Positions 44,529-55,698 of a stretch of DNA of 64,000 nt are shown here, piece after piece. The notes beneath the pieces are model-generated. The model was not told the DNA's origin. It did not search any database and saw only the letters and a list, made by a program, of their open reading frames with translations. The stretch comes from Dolomedes plantarius. Lineage: Eukaryota; Arthropoda; Arachnida; Araneae; Dolomedidae. Location of the stretch: NCBI GenBank assembly GCA_907164885.2, contig OU015491.1:113467194-113531193 (forward strand), read 5' to 3'. Position 1 is the stretch's first letter. Every line of letters begins with the position of its first letter. The translations under genes and the position numbers were made by a program.

Positions 44529-45129
44529 CAGTCGAACCTCCATATATCGAAGTACAAATTGCCGGAAAAAAATTTGATATATAGAATTGAGATTAGTTTT
44601 ATCATAATTCTCCTAAAACATTAAAATTAAAGCTAATTTTCGTATGCGAAATTCCATTTCTAATTTTTATGCGAATCACATTAAATGAAAGTTAATAACT
44701 AAAATTGAATTAATATGAAAGATTTATTGAGTACTACAAACCTTTAAAAAAAAACAATAATCCAGACAGTGGTTACAATGATCATAGTTACATTCTTTAA
44801 AAAAACTACGAATATCTTGCTGAACAGCCAGTTTTGTCGAAAATTCATCAAAGAAATGTTCGTATTTATTCAGTCCACTAAAAACTTCCTCAGGGACATT
44901 TTCCGCGAATTGGAGTCTACGAAGTATTGTTTCAAACGCCAAAAATTGGAAGGTTTTATTCAAAAGTGGAAAAAAATCTCTCAATATCTATTGAAAAAAA
45001 TTTCGATATATAGAGATAATTTCGATATATAGAATCAGTTTTTCTATGTAATGAACATGGAGATTTGCTAAGTGTTCGATATATAGAAAATTTCGATATG
45101 GGGATGTTCGATATATGGAGGTTTGACTA
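44529..45129 (-). mobile_element. Pogo/Tigger-like deletion derivative, copy 1 (601 bp)
   Basis: The left end CAGTCGAACCTCCATATAT pairs with the right end ATATATGGAGGTTTGACTA. Near both ends the motif TTCGATATATAGA (or -TGGA) is repeated, about five times on the right, as expected for subterminal transposase-binding sites. It is embedded in TA repeats. Its sister lies at 46949-47683 in the same orientation. Confidence 0.88.
44724..44984 (-). pseudogene. Pogo/Tigger-like transposase C-terminus with a PIP-box-like end
   Basis: The minus frame reads MRDFFPLLNKTFQFLAFETI, LRRLQFAENVPEEVF, SGLNKYEHFFDEFSTKLAV, then QQDIRSFFKE. The ETI-RL-F---VPEEV pattern with a paired-acidic helix fits the tail of pogo/Tigger transposases. 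The end QQDIRSFF fits the Q-x-x-I-x-x-F-F box that binds PCNA; Drosophila pogo transposase is reported to bind PCNA through such a motif. DNA-binding and DDE domains are deleted. Reading continues about 16 codons past the motif to the stop at 44724, perhaps after loss of the original stop. Confidence 0.6.
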
Positions 45130-45766
45130 TATATATATATTTTATTTATTTATTCTTACTTAAGATAAAAATCTATGCCCTTTTTGCAATTTTGTCAGAG
45201 GCCATCTTCAGTCTTCAATGCATTAACGCAGTCCTTTACTTGTCAAAACTACACGACACCGTTTAAAGGTAATTCAAACACTTCCGCATGTATTTTAAAC
45301 AAACTTTCACCCTCTCTGTTTCTACTTACCTCCCCTTTTCTCACCTTTACCGCTTGATGGGACAGGTCCTGCTCGCTACTTGGGTGGTCTGTTTTTCGTA
45401 CGGGTGGTCCTTCTTGGGAGGTCTATAAAGAGATCCCCGAAAAGACCACCAAAAGCAACAATTTCGGGGTGGTCGTTTCACACTTAATATCACATTGCAG
45501 AGAGCTATTCCAAGCAGTTCAAAGTGAGATTAATATCAATTTATCCTACTTAAATCGTAAGCGAAATCGTAAACCAATTCATAGGTGAAATTTAGCTTAG
45601 TGATACGTTATATATGCTTATACATGTATAATAGAATGCAATTAAAATGAATTCTAAGAATTTATACAAACATGAACATATCCATGTATATAGTCATTCC
45701 TCATTGAGAATTGAGCTACGAAAAGTTTTGACGTTGTGTGAAATCTTATATTATTCTGCATTTAGG

Positions 45767-45772
<6 letters not shown>
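45130..45772. other. Mostly AT-rich DNA with a GGTGGTC-repeat patch
   Basis: At 45383-45474 GGTGGTC occurs three times and its complement GACCACC once, with CCCCGAAA and TTTCGGGG as an inverted pair. It looks like the end of an unidentified DNA element. No gene seen. Confidence 0.45.
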
Positions 45773-45847
<75 letters not shown>

Positions 45848-45851
45848 TACA
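45773..45851. repeat. (TA)n microsatellite
   Basis: About 78 bp of TA after GTGTG. Confidence 0.95.
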
Positions 45852-46613
45852 CATATACATTTCAAATATACTGGTTCAAGGATTGCTTAATAATCCTTTA
45901 ATAATGATTATTCAAATAATTCGCTGCTGTTATCTCTTCAATGGAATTTTTACAATATGTAACTTTTAATTTCCGTGATAACAGGAACACGTTTGTGTGA
46001 GGAAAAAGAACGAATACTATACTTGAGTTCACTAGGTTTCTGAAACTAGATCTTACACTTTCGCAAATCTTTCTAAATTTAGTACGACCGTTTTTAGTCA
46101 ATATCATTTTACTTTTTTGTCCTTTCTCCGAACATGTTTTCGTTGGAATTCATAACGAATTTTTCCAAATATAGCTTTGTGAAGTTCATAATTAGATAAA
46201 TTCATCTGTGGCTCAAATCTTTATCGAAACCTAAGTAATGCTATATCGCACCTGCATCCTTGCAGTATACATTTTCTTTTCTTTTTTTTTCTTTTTGTGT
46301 CTAGTGTATTTGTCCTACACGAGTTGTTTCTCGTGAAATGCGAAAGATATTACTCTTTTGAAAAATAAATCTAATTATATATACATGGATATATTTTAGA
46401 TGTATACCATATTCGTACGTTGTGATAAAGGGTTAATATTCGGCATTACATTTTTTACATTTAATTTTATTTCATGTGGTTTTCTTCCTCAAAGAGAATT
46501 TTCCTAGATTTTCTGAATACGTTTAATCAATTATACGGAATGCTACATAATAAATTACATATGATTTTACGAAGAAAATTACTAATTTTTATCTTTTACA
46601 CATATTGTATCCT

Positions 46614-46614
<1 letters not shown>
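45852..46614. other. Nothing recognised
   Basis: AT-rich DNA without motifs. Confidence 0.45.

Positions 46615-46676
<62 letters not shown>
46615..46676. repeat. (TA)n microsatellite
   Basis: About 62 bp of pure TA. Confidence 0.95.
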
Positions 46677-46679
<3 letters not shown>

Positions 46680-46891
46680 GAGCCATCATTCCTACCGATA
46701 TACTAATCGTACATTCAAGCTATCTTTTCATATAAAAAATAACATTGACAATCGGATGCAGTCGGATGAATTAATCAGTTGGTCTTTCTGATATTTATTT
46801 ATTCTCTTTCATGGGCAGACAATCGAAAACATATATAGAATATGTATCCATTAATATACGTATTTGAATATCTTGCATATCTAACTTACTT

Positions 46892-46892
<1 letters not shown>

Positions 46893-46948
<56 letters not shown>
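46893..46948. repeat. (CA)n-(TA)n microsatellite
   Basis: A GCGCA/CA run of about 40 bp passes into TA, whose last TA is the target duplication of the next element. Confidence 0.95.
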
Positions 46949-47680
46949 CAGTCGAACCTCCATATATCGAAGTAGCAAAGTGCCGGAAAAAAATTCGATA
47001 TATAGAATTGATCTTAGCGTTACCATAATTCTCCTAAAACATTAAAATTAAAGCTAATTTTCGTATACGAAACTTCATTTCCAATTTATATGCGAATCAC
47101 ATTAAATGAAAGTTAATAACTAAAAAAATGATCTTAGTTTTATCATAATTCTCCTAATTGATACTCATAATGGTAAGTACTCATAATGGAGTTACGTATA
47201 CGAACCTCCATTTCCAATTTATATGTGAATCACATTAAATGAAAGTTAATAACAAAAAAATGAATTAATATGAAAGATTTATTGAGTACTACATACCCTT
47301 TAAAAAACAATAATCCAGACAGTTGTTACAATGATCACAGTTACATTCTTTTTAAAAAAACTACGAATATCTTGCTGAACAGCCAGTTTTGCAGAAAGTT
47401 CATCAAAGAAATGTTCGCATTTATTCAGTCCACTAAAAACTTCATCAGAGACATTTCCGCGAATTGAAGTCTACGACGTATTGTTTCAAACGCCAAAAAT
47501 TGGGAGATTTTATTCTAAACTAGAATGAAATCTCCCAATATATCTTGAAAAAAAATTCGATATATAGAGATTTTTGCGATATATGGAAACAGTTTTTCTA
47601 TGTAATGAACATGGAGATTTGCCAAGAGTTCGATATATAGAAAATTTCGATATAGGGAAGTTCGATATATGGAGGTTCGA

Positions 47681-47683
<3 letters not shown>
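46949..47683 (-). mobile_element. Pogo/Tigger-like deletion derivative, copy 2 (735 bp)
   Basis: Perfect ends CAGTCGAACCTCCATATAT and its complement, ending GTTCGACTG, with TA outside (46947-46948 and 47684-47685). It matches copy 1 along its length but has an internal tandem duplication of about 110-130 bp (around 47000-47255, anchors CATAATTCTCCTAA and ACATTAAATGAAAGTTAATAA), which accounts for the size difference. Confidence 0.9.
47340..47520 (-). pseudogene. Second pogo/Tigger-like C-terminal remnant with the same PIP-box-like motif
   Basis: Same region as in copy 1 but a one-base deletion shifts the frame near 47455 (AENVPEEV is broken). QQDIRSFFK at 47381-47355 is unchanged at protein level, while flanking residues differ (FSTKL versus LSAKL; KECN versus KKNV). 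Confidence 0.6.

Positions 47684-47712
<29 letters not shown>
47684..47712. repeat. Short (TA)n microsatellite
   Basis: About 29 bp of TA beyond the element's right end. Confidence 0.9.
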
Positions 47713-47717
<5 letters not shown>

Positions 47718-48113
47718 TATGTATATTCATAAATATATGCATACGCAGATAGATTTTAAAATGTTAAGCCATTGGAGGAGATATATGTAGGTCATAGTAT
47801 CAACCATTTTCAAGCAACATATTAGCTTCTCTCTAGAATTCATGTGATGTTATTTATTCGGAAAGTAATAAAAAATAAATAGTAAAAAACTTAGACACCA
47901 GAGCTAGGTTATTCGTAGAGCACGCTTGGTTTTCTTCATATCGTAGTATATATGTATCTTTAACGTATCATACCCACGCAGTTTACCGCTCTAAATTTCT
48001 CTTTATGGAAGCAGAGTAAAAAAATATCCATGTCTTAAGACCCCAGGGCAAGTGGTAGTAGTTTGAGATTGACATCAATGAAATATAATTAATTTCGTTT
48101 CAGTACACGTTCA

Positions 48114-48115
<2 letters not shown>
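47713..48115. other. Nothing recognised
   Basis: AT-rich spacer. Confidence 0.45.

Positions 48116-48178
<63 letters not shown>
48116..48178. repeat. (TA)n microsatellite
   Basis: About 63 bp of TA directly before the next transposase remnant; possibly its insertion site. Confidence 0.95.
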
Positions 48179-48180
<2 letters not shown>

Positions 48181-48247
48181 TAAAAATGAAAACCTGACCG
48201 CGAAACTACATCCTAGGACTGTTAGAACGCAGGTAAATATCTAGAAT

Positions 48248-49110
48248 GTGAAGTCTCTGATCCTAAAAGAAAATCTGCCCATTCAAAGAACCATTGCATC
48301 GAAACTAGGAATGTCTTCTGGCAGTGTAAGTAAAATTTTCCATAAAGATTTGAAGTTAAAAAAGATGTTTAAACGTAATTTTCATCTGCTTTTGCCAAAT
48401 CATATTGCTGAAAGAAAAACAAATTGTAGAAAATTATATGAAAAACATCTTGCTGATTAAAAATGTAAATTTGTGGTAATACTCGACGAGGCATGGGAGT
48501 ATTTAAGTGACTGTAAGAAAAAGATCAATTATCTGTTGCTCTACTGACGGGAATCACCGAACGAAATGGCTTCATCAGCGTACAGAAGTTTCCAAAGGGA
48601 TTCGTGATAGTTGCAGGAATTTTTTACAACGGCAAATTTAAAATCAAAAATGTGTTCAAAGCCAAAATTAATCCACTTCTATCAAAAAAATTAATGCTTA
48701 ATCTCTTTTATATATTATCAGCAGAATGTTTTAGAACCAATTTTTGAAGAGAAATTCCATTCTTATATGGAAAGGACATTGTTAAAGTTGAGCTTCATGC
48801 ACAAAGGCTGTAGTCCCCCGTTTAAATCAGCTGTCGCTTGTTAAGAAAAGAAAGAATCAAAAACAGGAATAAAGTGTATCCCATGTAATGAAATACCTGT
48901 AAAATCATCTGACGCTTCTTCAATGGACTTTTGCGCTTTCGCTTTATTAAAACAAGCGTTAGGAAAACGGCATCCAAAATCACTGAACGGACTTTGGAAA
49001 ACAATCCAAGAGGAATTTGGTAAAATTGACATGACAGTTCTTAGAAAAGTTTACTTTCATGGAACATTCGAGTTACACCTATTGTCAAGAACCATGGCTA
49101 TCAAATAGAA
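48248..49110 (+). pseudogene. Divergent mariner-like transposase carcass
   Basis: Ordered fragments: ENLPIQRTIASKLGMSSGSV and SKIFHKDLKLKK (helix-turn-helix); KFVVILDEAWEYLSDCKKK, whose Asp-Glu fits the first catalytic motif (usually T/S-D-E); GFVIVAGIFYNGKFKIK-like sequence near 48597; VLEPIFEEKFHSY-like near 48727; a worn VELH segment near 48790 where the second Asp would lie; then IPVKSSDASSMDFCAFALLK near 48885-48950, where the Asp of MDF matches the third catalytic position, and LNGLWKTIQEEFGKIDMTVL. Many indels. It belongs to the Tc1/mariner (IS630) superfamily but not to the families seen elsewhere here; exact clade unknown. The remnant may lie between (TA)n tracts at 48178 and 49195. 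Confidence 0.62.
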
Positions 49111-49209
49111 GAATATTGCCGCACAAAATACGGAATTAATTTATAGAACTTAACTATCAAAATCGCTTCCATAGATTGCCAACGACCTTTGGTATTATAT
49201 ATATATATA
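49111..49209. other. 3' flank of the transposase remnant and short TA run
   Basis: Ends in TA repeats at 49195-49209, a possible right target site. Confidence 0.4.
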
Positions 49210-49979
49210 CTAGCTGAAAACCCATGCTTCGCTACGGAGTGCATTCAAATTAAATACAACGGTCAATGTATGCAATTAATCCCCAAAAAATAAATAAATA
49301 TTTATATATTTATAGTAAATTCAACGATCAATGTATGCAATTGATGTAAACAGCAACAAAAAAATATACTTATTGAAAAACTCGTAAGGGATATTTTTAT
49401 AGACAAAATAATGAAGAAGAAAATATTCAAATTAAATCTAATAGAACATACTAAAGAATATAGTACAGTTAATATAGTGCAGTTGGAGGAAGATATCTTT
49501 TACTGCATTTTAATATTTTTTTGGATAATGTCCAATCGTCTGCGGCATTAGCAAGAAAAATAAATATTTTTATGTCTATTTCGTTGTCATGCACGTGACG
49601 ATAAATTAAGTTAAAGTACAAGAATAAGAAATCATGTAATCAGCATTTAATAAATAAAATTCTAAAAGTTAATCTTTAAAAATTCCCCAAAAATCAGAAA
49701 AGGGAGGTAAAGATTCGAAAGAGATTTCATTTTAAAGGAATTTTTAAGATCTTTCTCGTGATATAATTTTATAAACCTCCAAGTATTATTTTAAATGCAA
49801 ACTTTAAAGAATGTTAATAAAACAGCGTAAAAATTTAATTTAATAAAATCTACGAGGAATTTTTCAAAAATCTTCTTAGTGCTGACCCACTAAGAATAAT
49901 CGTCTTCAAAATTTCAGCCCTTTAGGTCCAGCGATCTGGTCTGTGCGTTGTTGTCAGTCAGTCAGTCAGTTACGTAACT
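49210..49979 (+). mobile_element. LINE- or SINE-like element end with (GTCA)n tail
   Basis: The start ACTAGCTGAAAACCCATGCT then TCGCTACGGAG matches a widespread arthropod repeat start remembered as CTAGCTGA(A/C)ACCCG(T/G)GCTTCGC. The end TTTCAGCCCTTTAGGTCCAG followed by GTCAGTCAGTCAGTCAGT is a short-unit tail, as in RTE- and CR1-related non-LTR elements. No open frame. Superfamily assignment is tentative. Confidence 0.45.
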
Positions 49980-50096
49980 GTTATATATTATATATATATA
50001 TATAGTATATATTATCTATATATATATATATATATAATATATATATAATATATATATTGTGTGTGTGTGTTGTGTGTGTGTGTGTGTGTGTGTGTG
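49980..50096. repeat. (TA)n then (GT)n microsatellite
   Basis: TA with GTATA and TCTATA interruptions to about 50057, then about 40 bp of GT. Confidence 0.95.
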
Positions 50097-50540
50097 AATA
50101 TTTTCTTCATAAGAATCTAGAATAAGGAATAGGAGGCCATAAAAACCGTTAGTTATCATTGATATTTATCCCCGTATACCAGGGCTTCTTTAGATGTTTC
50201 ACTTTATACCCCAAAATGTCATTCATGACATTTTTTTTGTAAGGATTTAAAGCTGATTTTTAGCTCTCACATATTTTGAAGCATTTAAACGCAATGAAAT
50301 GCAATCTGTTAACTACATCAACGGTTCGGATATATTTGGAGGTTGTTACGAAAACATTAGCATCTATACACTCACATGACTCAGCTCGGATGAGTTAAAT
50401 TAGCCTGAGCGAAATGCCATTCAAGTTTGCTCTCGGAAAACATGATGGCTGTATATTACGTTCCTGATGACATTTTGCCAGTTTTCATCCATTCGACAGA
50501 AGGCGCATTTATCAAATGGTATCGAATTTCAAAGGCTAAA
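50097..50540. other. Nothing recognised
   Basis: A 98-codon frame (50427-50723) runs into the small repeat below and has no known motif. Confidence 0.4.
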
Positions 50541-50613
50541 GGACAAATTTTAGATAATCAATGGACAAATTTTAGATATAAATTTAATAAAGGACAAATT
50601 TTAGATAATCAAT
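50541..50613. repeat. Three short repeats of GGACAAATTTTAGAT
   Basis: Units at 50541, 50563 and 50592; the first and third extend to AATCAAT. Confidence 0.9.
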
Positions 50614-50746
50614 TTTATATAATCAATAAAAAATGTTTCAACAGTGTGTATATATGTATATACATATATGTATGTATTATATTATTTATACTTAAACTTG
50701 TCTTCTTCTTTTGTACTGTATGATTATATTTTCCCCTTTTTCTCAA

Positions 50747-51570
50747 GTCAGCGTATATGTCGGTTTCAGCGTTATAACAGATGTGCCACTGTTGGCACTA
50801 AATGGTATCATGTGATTTTTAATTCTGCAATTAGAACATGAAAGGGGAGAGTAAGTGCTTAAACTCTAGGTCCCGGTATAATTAACCCTTGTGTAGCAAA
50901 ATTTGACACTATCGCTCTAAACCAATGAACAAGTAACTGAATCAAATGAGAGTGTATGATACACAGATGTGTTTAATTTGGTCATTATTTCAAAGTTTTC
51001 TCAAGAAAAAAAATAATAATAAAGAAATTTATCTTTAGATAAAATTTCGATAAATAATATCTTTCCTTTTGAACAATATGGTTAATTTTTTTTTTCCATT
51101 TTTTTTTCATGTCAGCCTAAATGTCGATTTCGATATTATAACAAATGTGCCACTGTTTCATTGAATGATCTCATGTGATGTTAATTCAGCAATTAGAACA
51201 TAAAAGGGGAGAGTCAGTGCCTTGAACTGTAGATCCCGGTCAAATTTACCCTTGTGAAGCAAAATTTGACCGTAGCTCTCTAAACTAATGAACCAAGTAA
51301 CTGAAACAAATGTATTTGATAAAGAGATTTGTTTAATTTGGTCTTATTTTAAAGGTTTCTAAAGGCAAAAATAAATAATAAGGAAATCTATCTTTAGATA
51401 AAATTTCGATAAATTCGTATCTTTTCTTTGACAATTTGGGTTAAATTCCCCCTTTTTTTTTTCCAGATCAGCCTGCATGTCGATTTTCAACATTATAACA
51501 GATGTGCCACTGTTGCATTGAACGATCTCATGTGATGTTAATACAGCAATTAGAGCATACAAGGCGAAAG
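50747..51570. repeat. Three-copy tandem repeat of about 360 bp containing SINE B sequence
   Basis: Units begin GTCAGCG at 50747, GTCAGCC at 51111 and ATCAGCC at 51467 (spacing 364 and 356). Each contains CAGATGTGCCACTGTTG or a variant. Units 1 and 2 then carry the family B SINE body (TAGGTCCCGGT, ACCCTTGTGTAGCAAAATTT) and ATCTTTAGATAAAATTTCGA; unit 3 is truncated before the SINE. The SINE was therefore present before the duplication. Confidence 0.9.
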
Positions 51571-52261
51571 AAAAAGGTTGAAATACAAAGCTGCATGTCT
51601 GTTTCCCAATTATTCTTGATTAAGCTTTGTAATTGTTTCAGGTAATTGACTTTATATTAATAGTAGAGGGGGAAAAGGAGTAGATTAAACTTTGCTGTAG
51701 TAGTAAATTGATTTCTAAAAATATCTAATTAGATGAAGAATCAGTCCAGTAAGGAAGTTTAACCAATTTTAAGTGAAATGAATTCTTTCACGTTTTACGC
51801 ATTTCAATTAAACATTCATTTCGCTTCATTTCACTATACAGTGATTTATCGGAATCGTTTATGAGAGTAATGAGAGTTTCTAGCTCAGTATTTCACTGAT
51901 GAACCTTTGTAGTTCAATAGATTCGTACGTAGTCTGGATAAAGTCTAGACTCGGGCATTTGGTTTTCGAATGACGACCGAACTGTTCAAATAAAGCGAGA
52001 GCAAATACCGGAGTCCTCGGCTCAAACAGGTAGAAAGTGTATCCTAATATTACAATATATTACATTCAAGTATTTGATGAGATAGTACTTTGTATTTGAT
52101 CTATAATGCACGTGCAGGGCATTCTAGAATACAGTTTTTTAGGTATTAACTGAAGGATATTTAAACAATGGGAAAATTTTAACTAAAAGATTTCTTTAAC
52201 TGTAATAATTTTAGTTTTTACTACTGTTTTCACCATTTTCTGTCAGCCGTGTTTTACTGTT
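51571..52261. other. Nothing recognised
   Basis: AT-rich DNA. Confidence 0.45.
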
Positions 52262-52490
52262 GTTGTTGTTTCTAAGCCTCCTGGCCGGAATTCATTGCAG
52301 ACTAGGTCCATATAGACTAGTGGGCTGAGTGGTGCGGCTCCGGTTTATAACGGCACCCCAAGGGTAACAGTTTGATTAGCTAGGTGCCCCCTCAATTTTG
52401 ACAGAGCACCACCAGGAGCGGCATCAAGGGGATCGTCCCTCTCTGTTCTTTATGACCTCATAGAGGGAACTTTCCGGTTCACGGATTTTA
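52262..52490 (+). repeat. GC-richer repeat-like block of unknown family
   Basis: GGGCTGAGTGGTGCGGCTCC resembles a box A, and GGTGCCCCCTC and CAGAGCACCACCAGGAGCGG follow. No good box B. No second copy in the window. Possibly a SINE; base composition is its main distinguishing mark. Confidence 0.3.
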
Positions 52491-52959
52491 ACCCTTAGAT
52501 ATAACTATTAAAGGTCTGGCATGTAAATATATTTCTGCTTGTTTCTAAAGTATAGTACACTTTTCCTTAGCAATTTTATGAGCCATATGGAATTCTTAAG
52601 TCTTCAGTAAAATAAAGTGGTCAAGTTCAATTCGAGATCTTATCTAAAAAGAACACTGGAGCTTAGTTAGGGTATCACTTTTTAAATAACTTGCAAAACA
52701 GGGACAATGTATAATTTTTAAGAATTATTGAGACACATTTGTGAACGTCTTCCAATTTTACTCTAATTAAGGCGTAATGTGGTACATCTTTCAGATTTGT
52801 GCAAAGGTTCAATAACATTGAACTTAGATGTTACTTGAACTAGAACTTAGAATTGATATTCATTTTAATTTGTAAATAATTACAAGATAAAAAGAACTTT
52901 TATACACCATGTTTTTAAATTTTCTGTTGAATCATATAAACTTGACATAATAAATACTT
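52491..52959. other. Nothing recognised
   Basis: AT-rich DNA. Confidence 0.45.
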
Positions 52960-53275
52960 TAAAAAAAAATTTTTTTGATGAACTATCCCATCAACTTGAA
53001 AGAAAATGAAGTCAATTGGAAGTTAACTTGCATATAACTTTTCGTTCCCGTTCCGGCCAATAGATGGCTGCACTAGTCTACAAAACAAAATAACTGAAAA
53101 TAACTGAAAATTAATTTAATTCTGCTTAAAAAATGGCTAAAAGTATTAAAAAATGCATTGTCATCGTGTTCTGAGCTATTCTAAAAGTTTCAAATGTCTA
53201 CTAGTCGGGAAGTTAGTTAAAAATCGATTTGCAAGAGTTATACATGACAAACACACAAACACACAAACAAGAAAG
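52960..53275 (+). mobile_element. Possible non-LTR element 3' end with (ACAAAC)n tail
   Basis: GGCCAATAGATGGCTGCACT and CTAGTCGGGAAGTTAG lead to TTATACATGACAAACACACA, then AACACACAAACAAG. Short tandem tails of this kind are usual at the 3' ends of RTE-like and related elements. Non-coding; weak evidence. Confidence 0.35.
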
Positions 53276-55436
53276 CAAGGTTAATAAAAACATGGTAACT
53301 AAGGCGAAAGGATTTCTTAAATGCAATAAAGGATAAAGCCGTTCCTTACAAATCACAATTTCAACTGCGGATTTTGCCCTTACGAACTATTTTTGTTCCG
53401 AGGATAAACGGTAATTCCCCCTTATCAATGATTGCCTGAATAGTGTGTTAATAATAAACTCCCAACTTTGCACCTCATATGACAAAATTCTGAATACAGA
53501 TGTTCCCAATGTATTTGCAAATTGCGTGCAATTTTGTCGAATTTTCACGAACTTTAACGTTTTTATCATATTTATCTTTTAATTGTTAACGATATAATAA
53601 CCAAATTAACTGTTCCATTGTTAACTGTTGTGAGGTCCATAGATTCTAATTTACATTCTCAGATAACAATCTGGCTAAATATTTCCTGAATTAAAACGTG
53701 CGACTAATTTAGCCTTTGTATTTTTTTTAAATATTTAATACAAATTCCTGTGCACCTAAATAAGTTCTTAACACGTACTTTATTTGGCATTTTTAGATGC
53801 AAATTTAAATTCTTCATGCCACTCATAAAAATTCACAAGCCATTCGAATTCTTTTTTTTTATATGAAACTCTAAACAGGCATGTGTCAAGGAAAATGTTA
53901 AAATAGGCCACTGGTATGCTAATAGAATGCATTTAAGCTCATTTACAATTCGCGCTTAAAAATGTCCCGAAATATCTTCCACGCAAATAGAAATTAAAAA
54001 GGAAGTCAAGTTAAAAGGATTATAAAATTCAATGATGCTCTGAATTTCATTTCACATGGCTACTTTAATTTTTTTTCTCGGGTAATTTCAGTTATCTAGA
54101 AATAACACTGAAAAAGAATCAGCAACAGAATACGGTATCAAAAGGGCCAGAGATCACGCTGAATAAAGTGCTTTTAATGACAGGGAAAAATTTTGTTACG
54201 GTAGAACTGCACAAATTTTATATTTTAAATTAATTAATTTTATAATTATCTCGTGTATTATTTCGATTAAAAGAAAAACTATTTCGAAGCAAATGAGAAT
54301 TTAATCAAAAGTCTAATATACCGATTTCGCAGATACTTGTTACATTCTTTTTAAGAAGTAACGTTTATGTGCAATTGATATTTTTTCCATTTGTAGTCCC
54401 AATTGCTAGGACATTTTATAATTGTTGAGTGAGATAATTTAAAGAATGTTTTAGAAGGATTAATAAATCCTCAGGGTGGTCAAATGAATAATTTCTTTTA
54501 CTAATTGCTAAGGATTGATTTTTAATTTCTTCTTTTTGGCTTCATTTTTCACTGAGCTATTATTATTAACACTTTTTTATGTTACTTAAAGGGTGAGTTA
54601 TTGTGCGATAAGTGGTTTAGTTAAGATAACTCAACGCGTAAATTAAAATTGGTCTTATCTTATGAGTTGTTATCAATGAAATAAAATAAATCACACACGA
54701 TCACAAAATCATTCATAACTACAATCTGGGTCAAAATTTTGATATCTGAATATAGATATTCCTATAATGACTTATAAAACGTAAGGTTATCAAGTCTTGA
54801 CAAAGATTGTTTTACGGAGGTGCTAACAATATTTCACTAGGGTTAGAATTAATGCAATGAATAATTAATCTTACCTCAAGCTGTGAAGAATGGAACTTAA
54901 AAAAATGAGCAAGATCATAAAATCTCACTTAAACGTCAGTCCGAGATAAGATTTCTAAGATTAAGTCACTACGTTGTTATTAACTTTTATTTCATATACT
55001 CGTAGATTCAGGTTACTAGATAGCATAAAATTGCTTTACATTAATACTACAGGATGGAAGCAGCATGTAAAGGTATAAAAGAAACTAAACTAATCAAAAG
55101 AGGACACTCAAATTTAATTTAGGGAAAGATTTTGCAAGCCGGATAGGCCCGCAACTGTTTAAAAAAGAACGACATTTAACAGCTGGTGAAACATATGAAA
55201 ATACTTCTTACTGAACAAAATATTAGTGTAGTGAAAGAAAAAATTCCTTATCAAAACCATGGACCGTTTGCTATAGAAATAAGGATCGGTTTGTGAATAA
55301 TGCAACTCAATAATGAGAGTCTCATATCACAGGAAAATTCAGATGGTGGAACATCAGCCCGGACTTTAAGAATCCCGGATTCAACCATCAATTTCGACTA
55401 GTAATTCGTTGCAAATTAACACGAAAATAAAATTAC
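53276..55436. other. AT-rich DNA, nothing recognised
   Basis: No motif-bearing frame or repeat found in 2.2 kb. Confidence 0.5.
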
Positions 55437-55454
55437 TACTGCAGCTATGTTGTA

Positions 55455-55660
55455 AGTTTGACCCCGCCCACTCGATGTAGTGGTTATCATTCTAAAGCAG
55501 CGGGTTGGGTTCAAATCCCGAATAAGGCTTGGTCGTTTACGTGTCGTCCCCATCATAGGGTGCAATGCTGGGTCACCTATAGGGTTGACCCAACATAAAA
55601 AAGTAGCCAGTAAATAGTAGTGAATCACAAAGGGGAATGCCTGACGACAAGTACCTCCGC
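55455..55660 (+). mobile_element. tRNA-derived SINE, family C, copy 2
   Basis: Box A region GATGTAGTGGTTATCATTCT and box B GGGTTCAAATCCCG are at normal spacing. The body (GTCGTCCCCATCATAGGGTG, CAATGCTGGGTCACC) and the end GACGACAAGTACCTCCGC align with the minus-strand copy at 29088-29320. Confidence 0.72.
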
Positions 55661-55698
55661 ATTAGACAAAAATGTTGCAAGTTTGTGAAAAGCATTAA

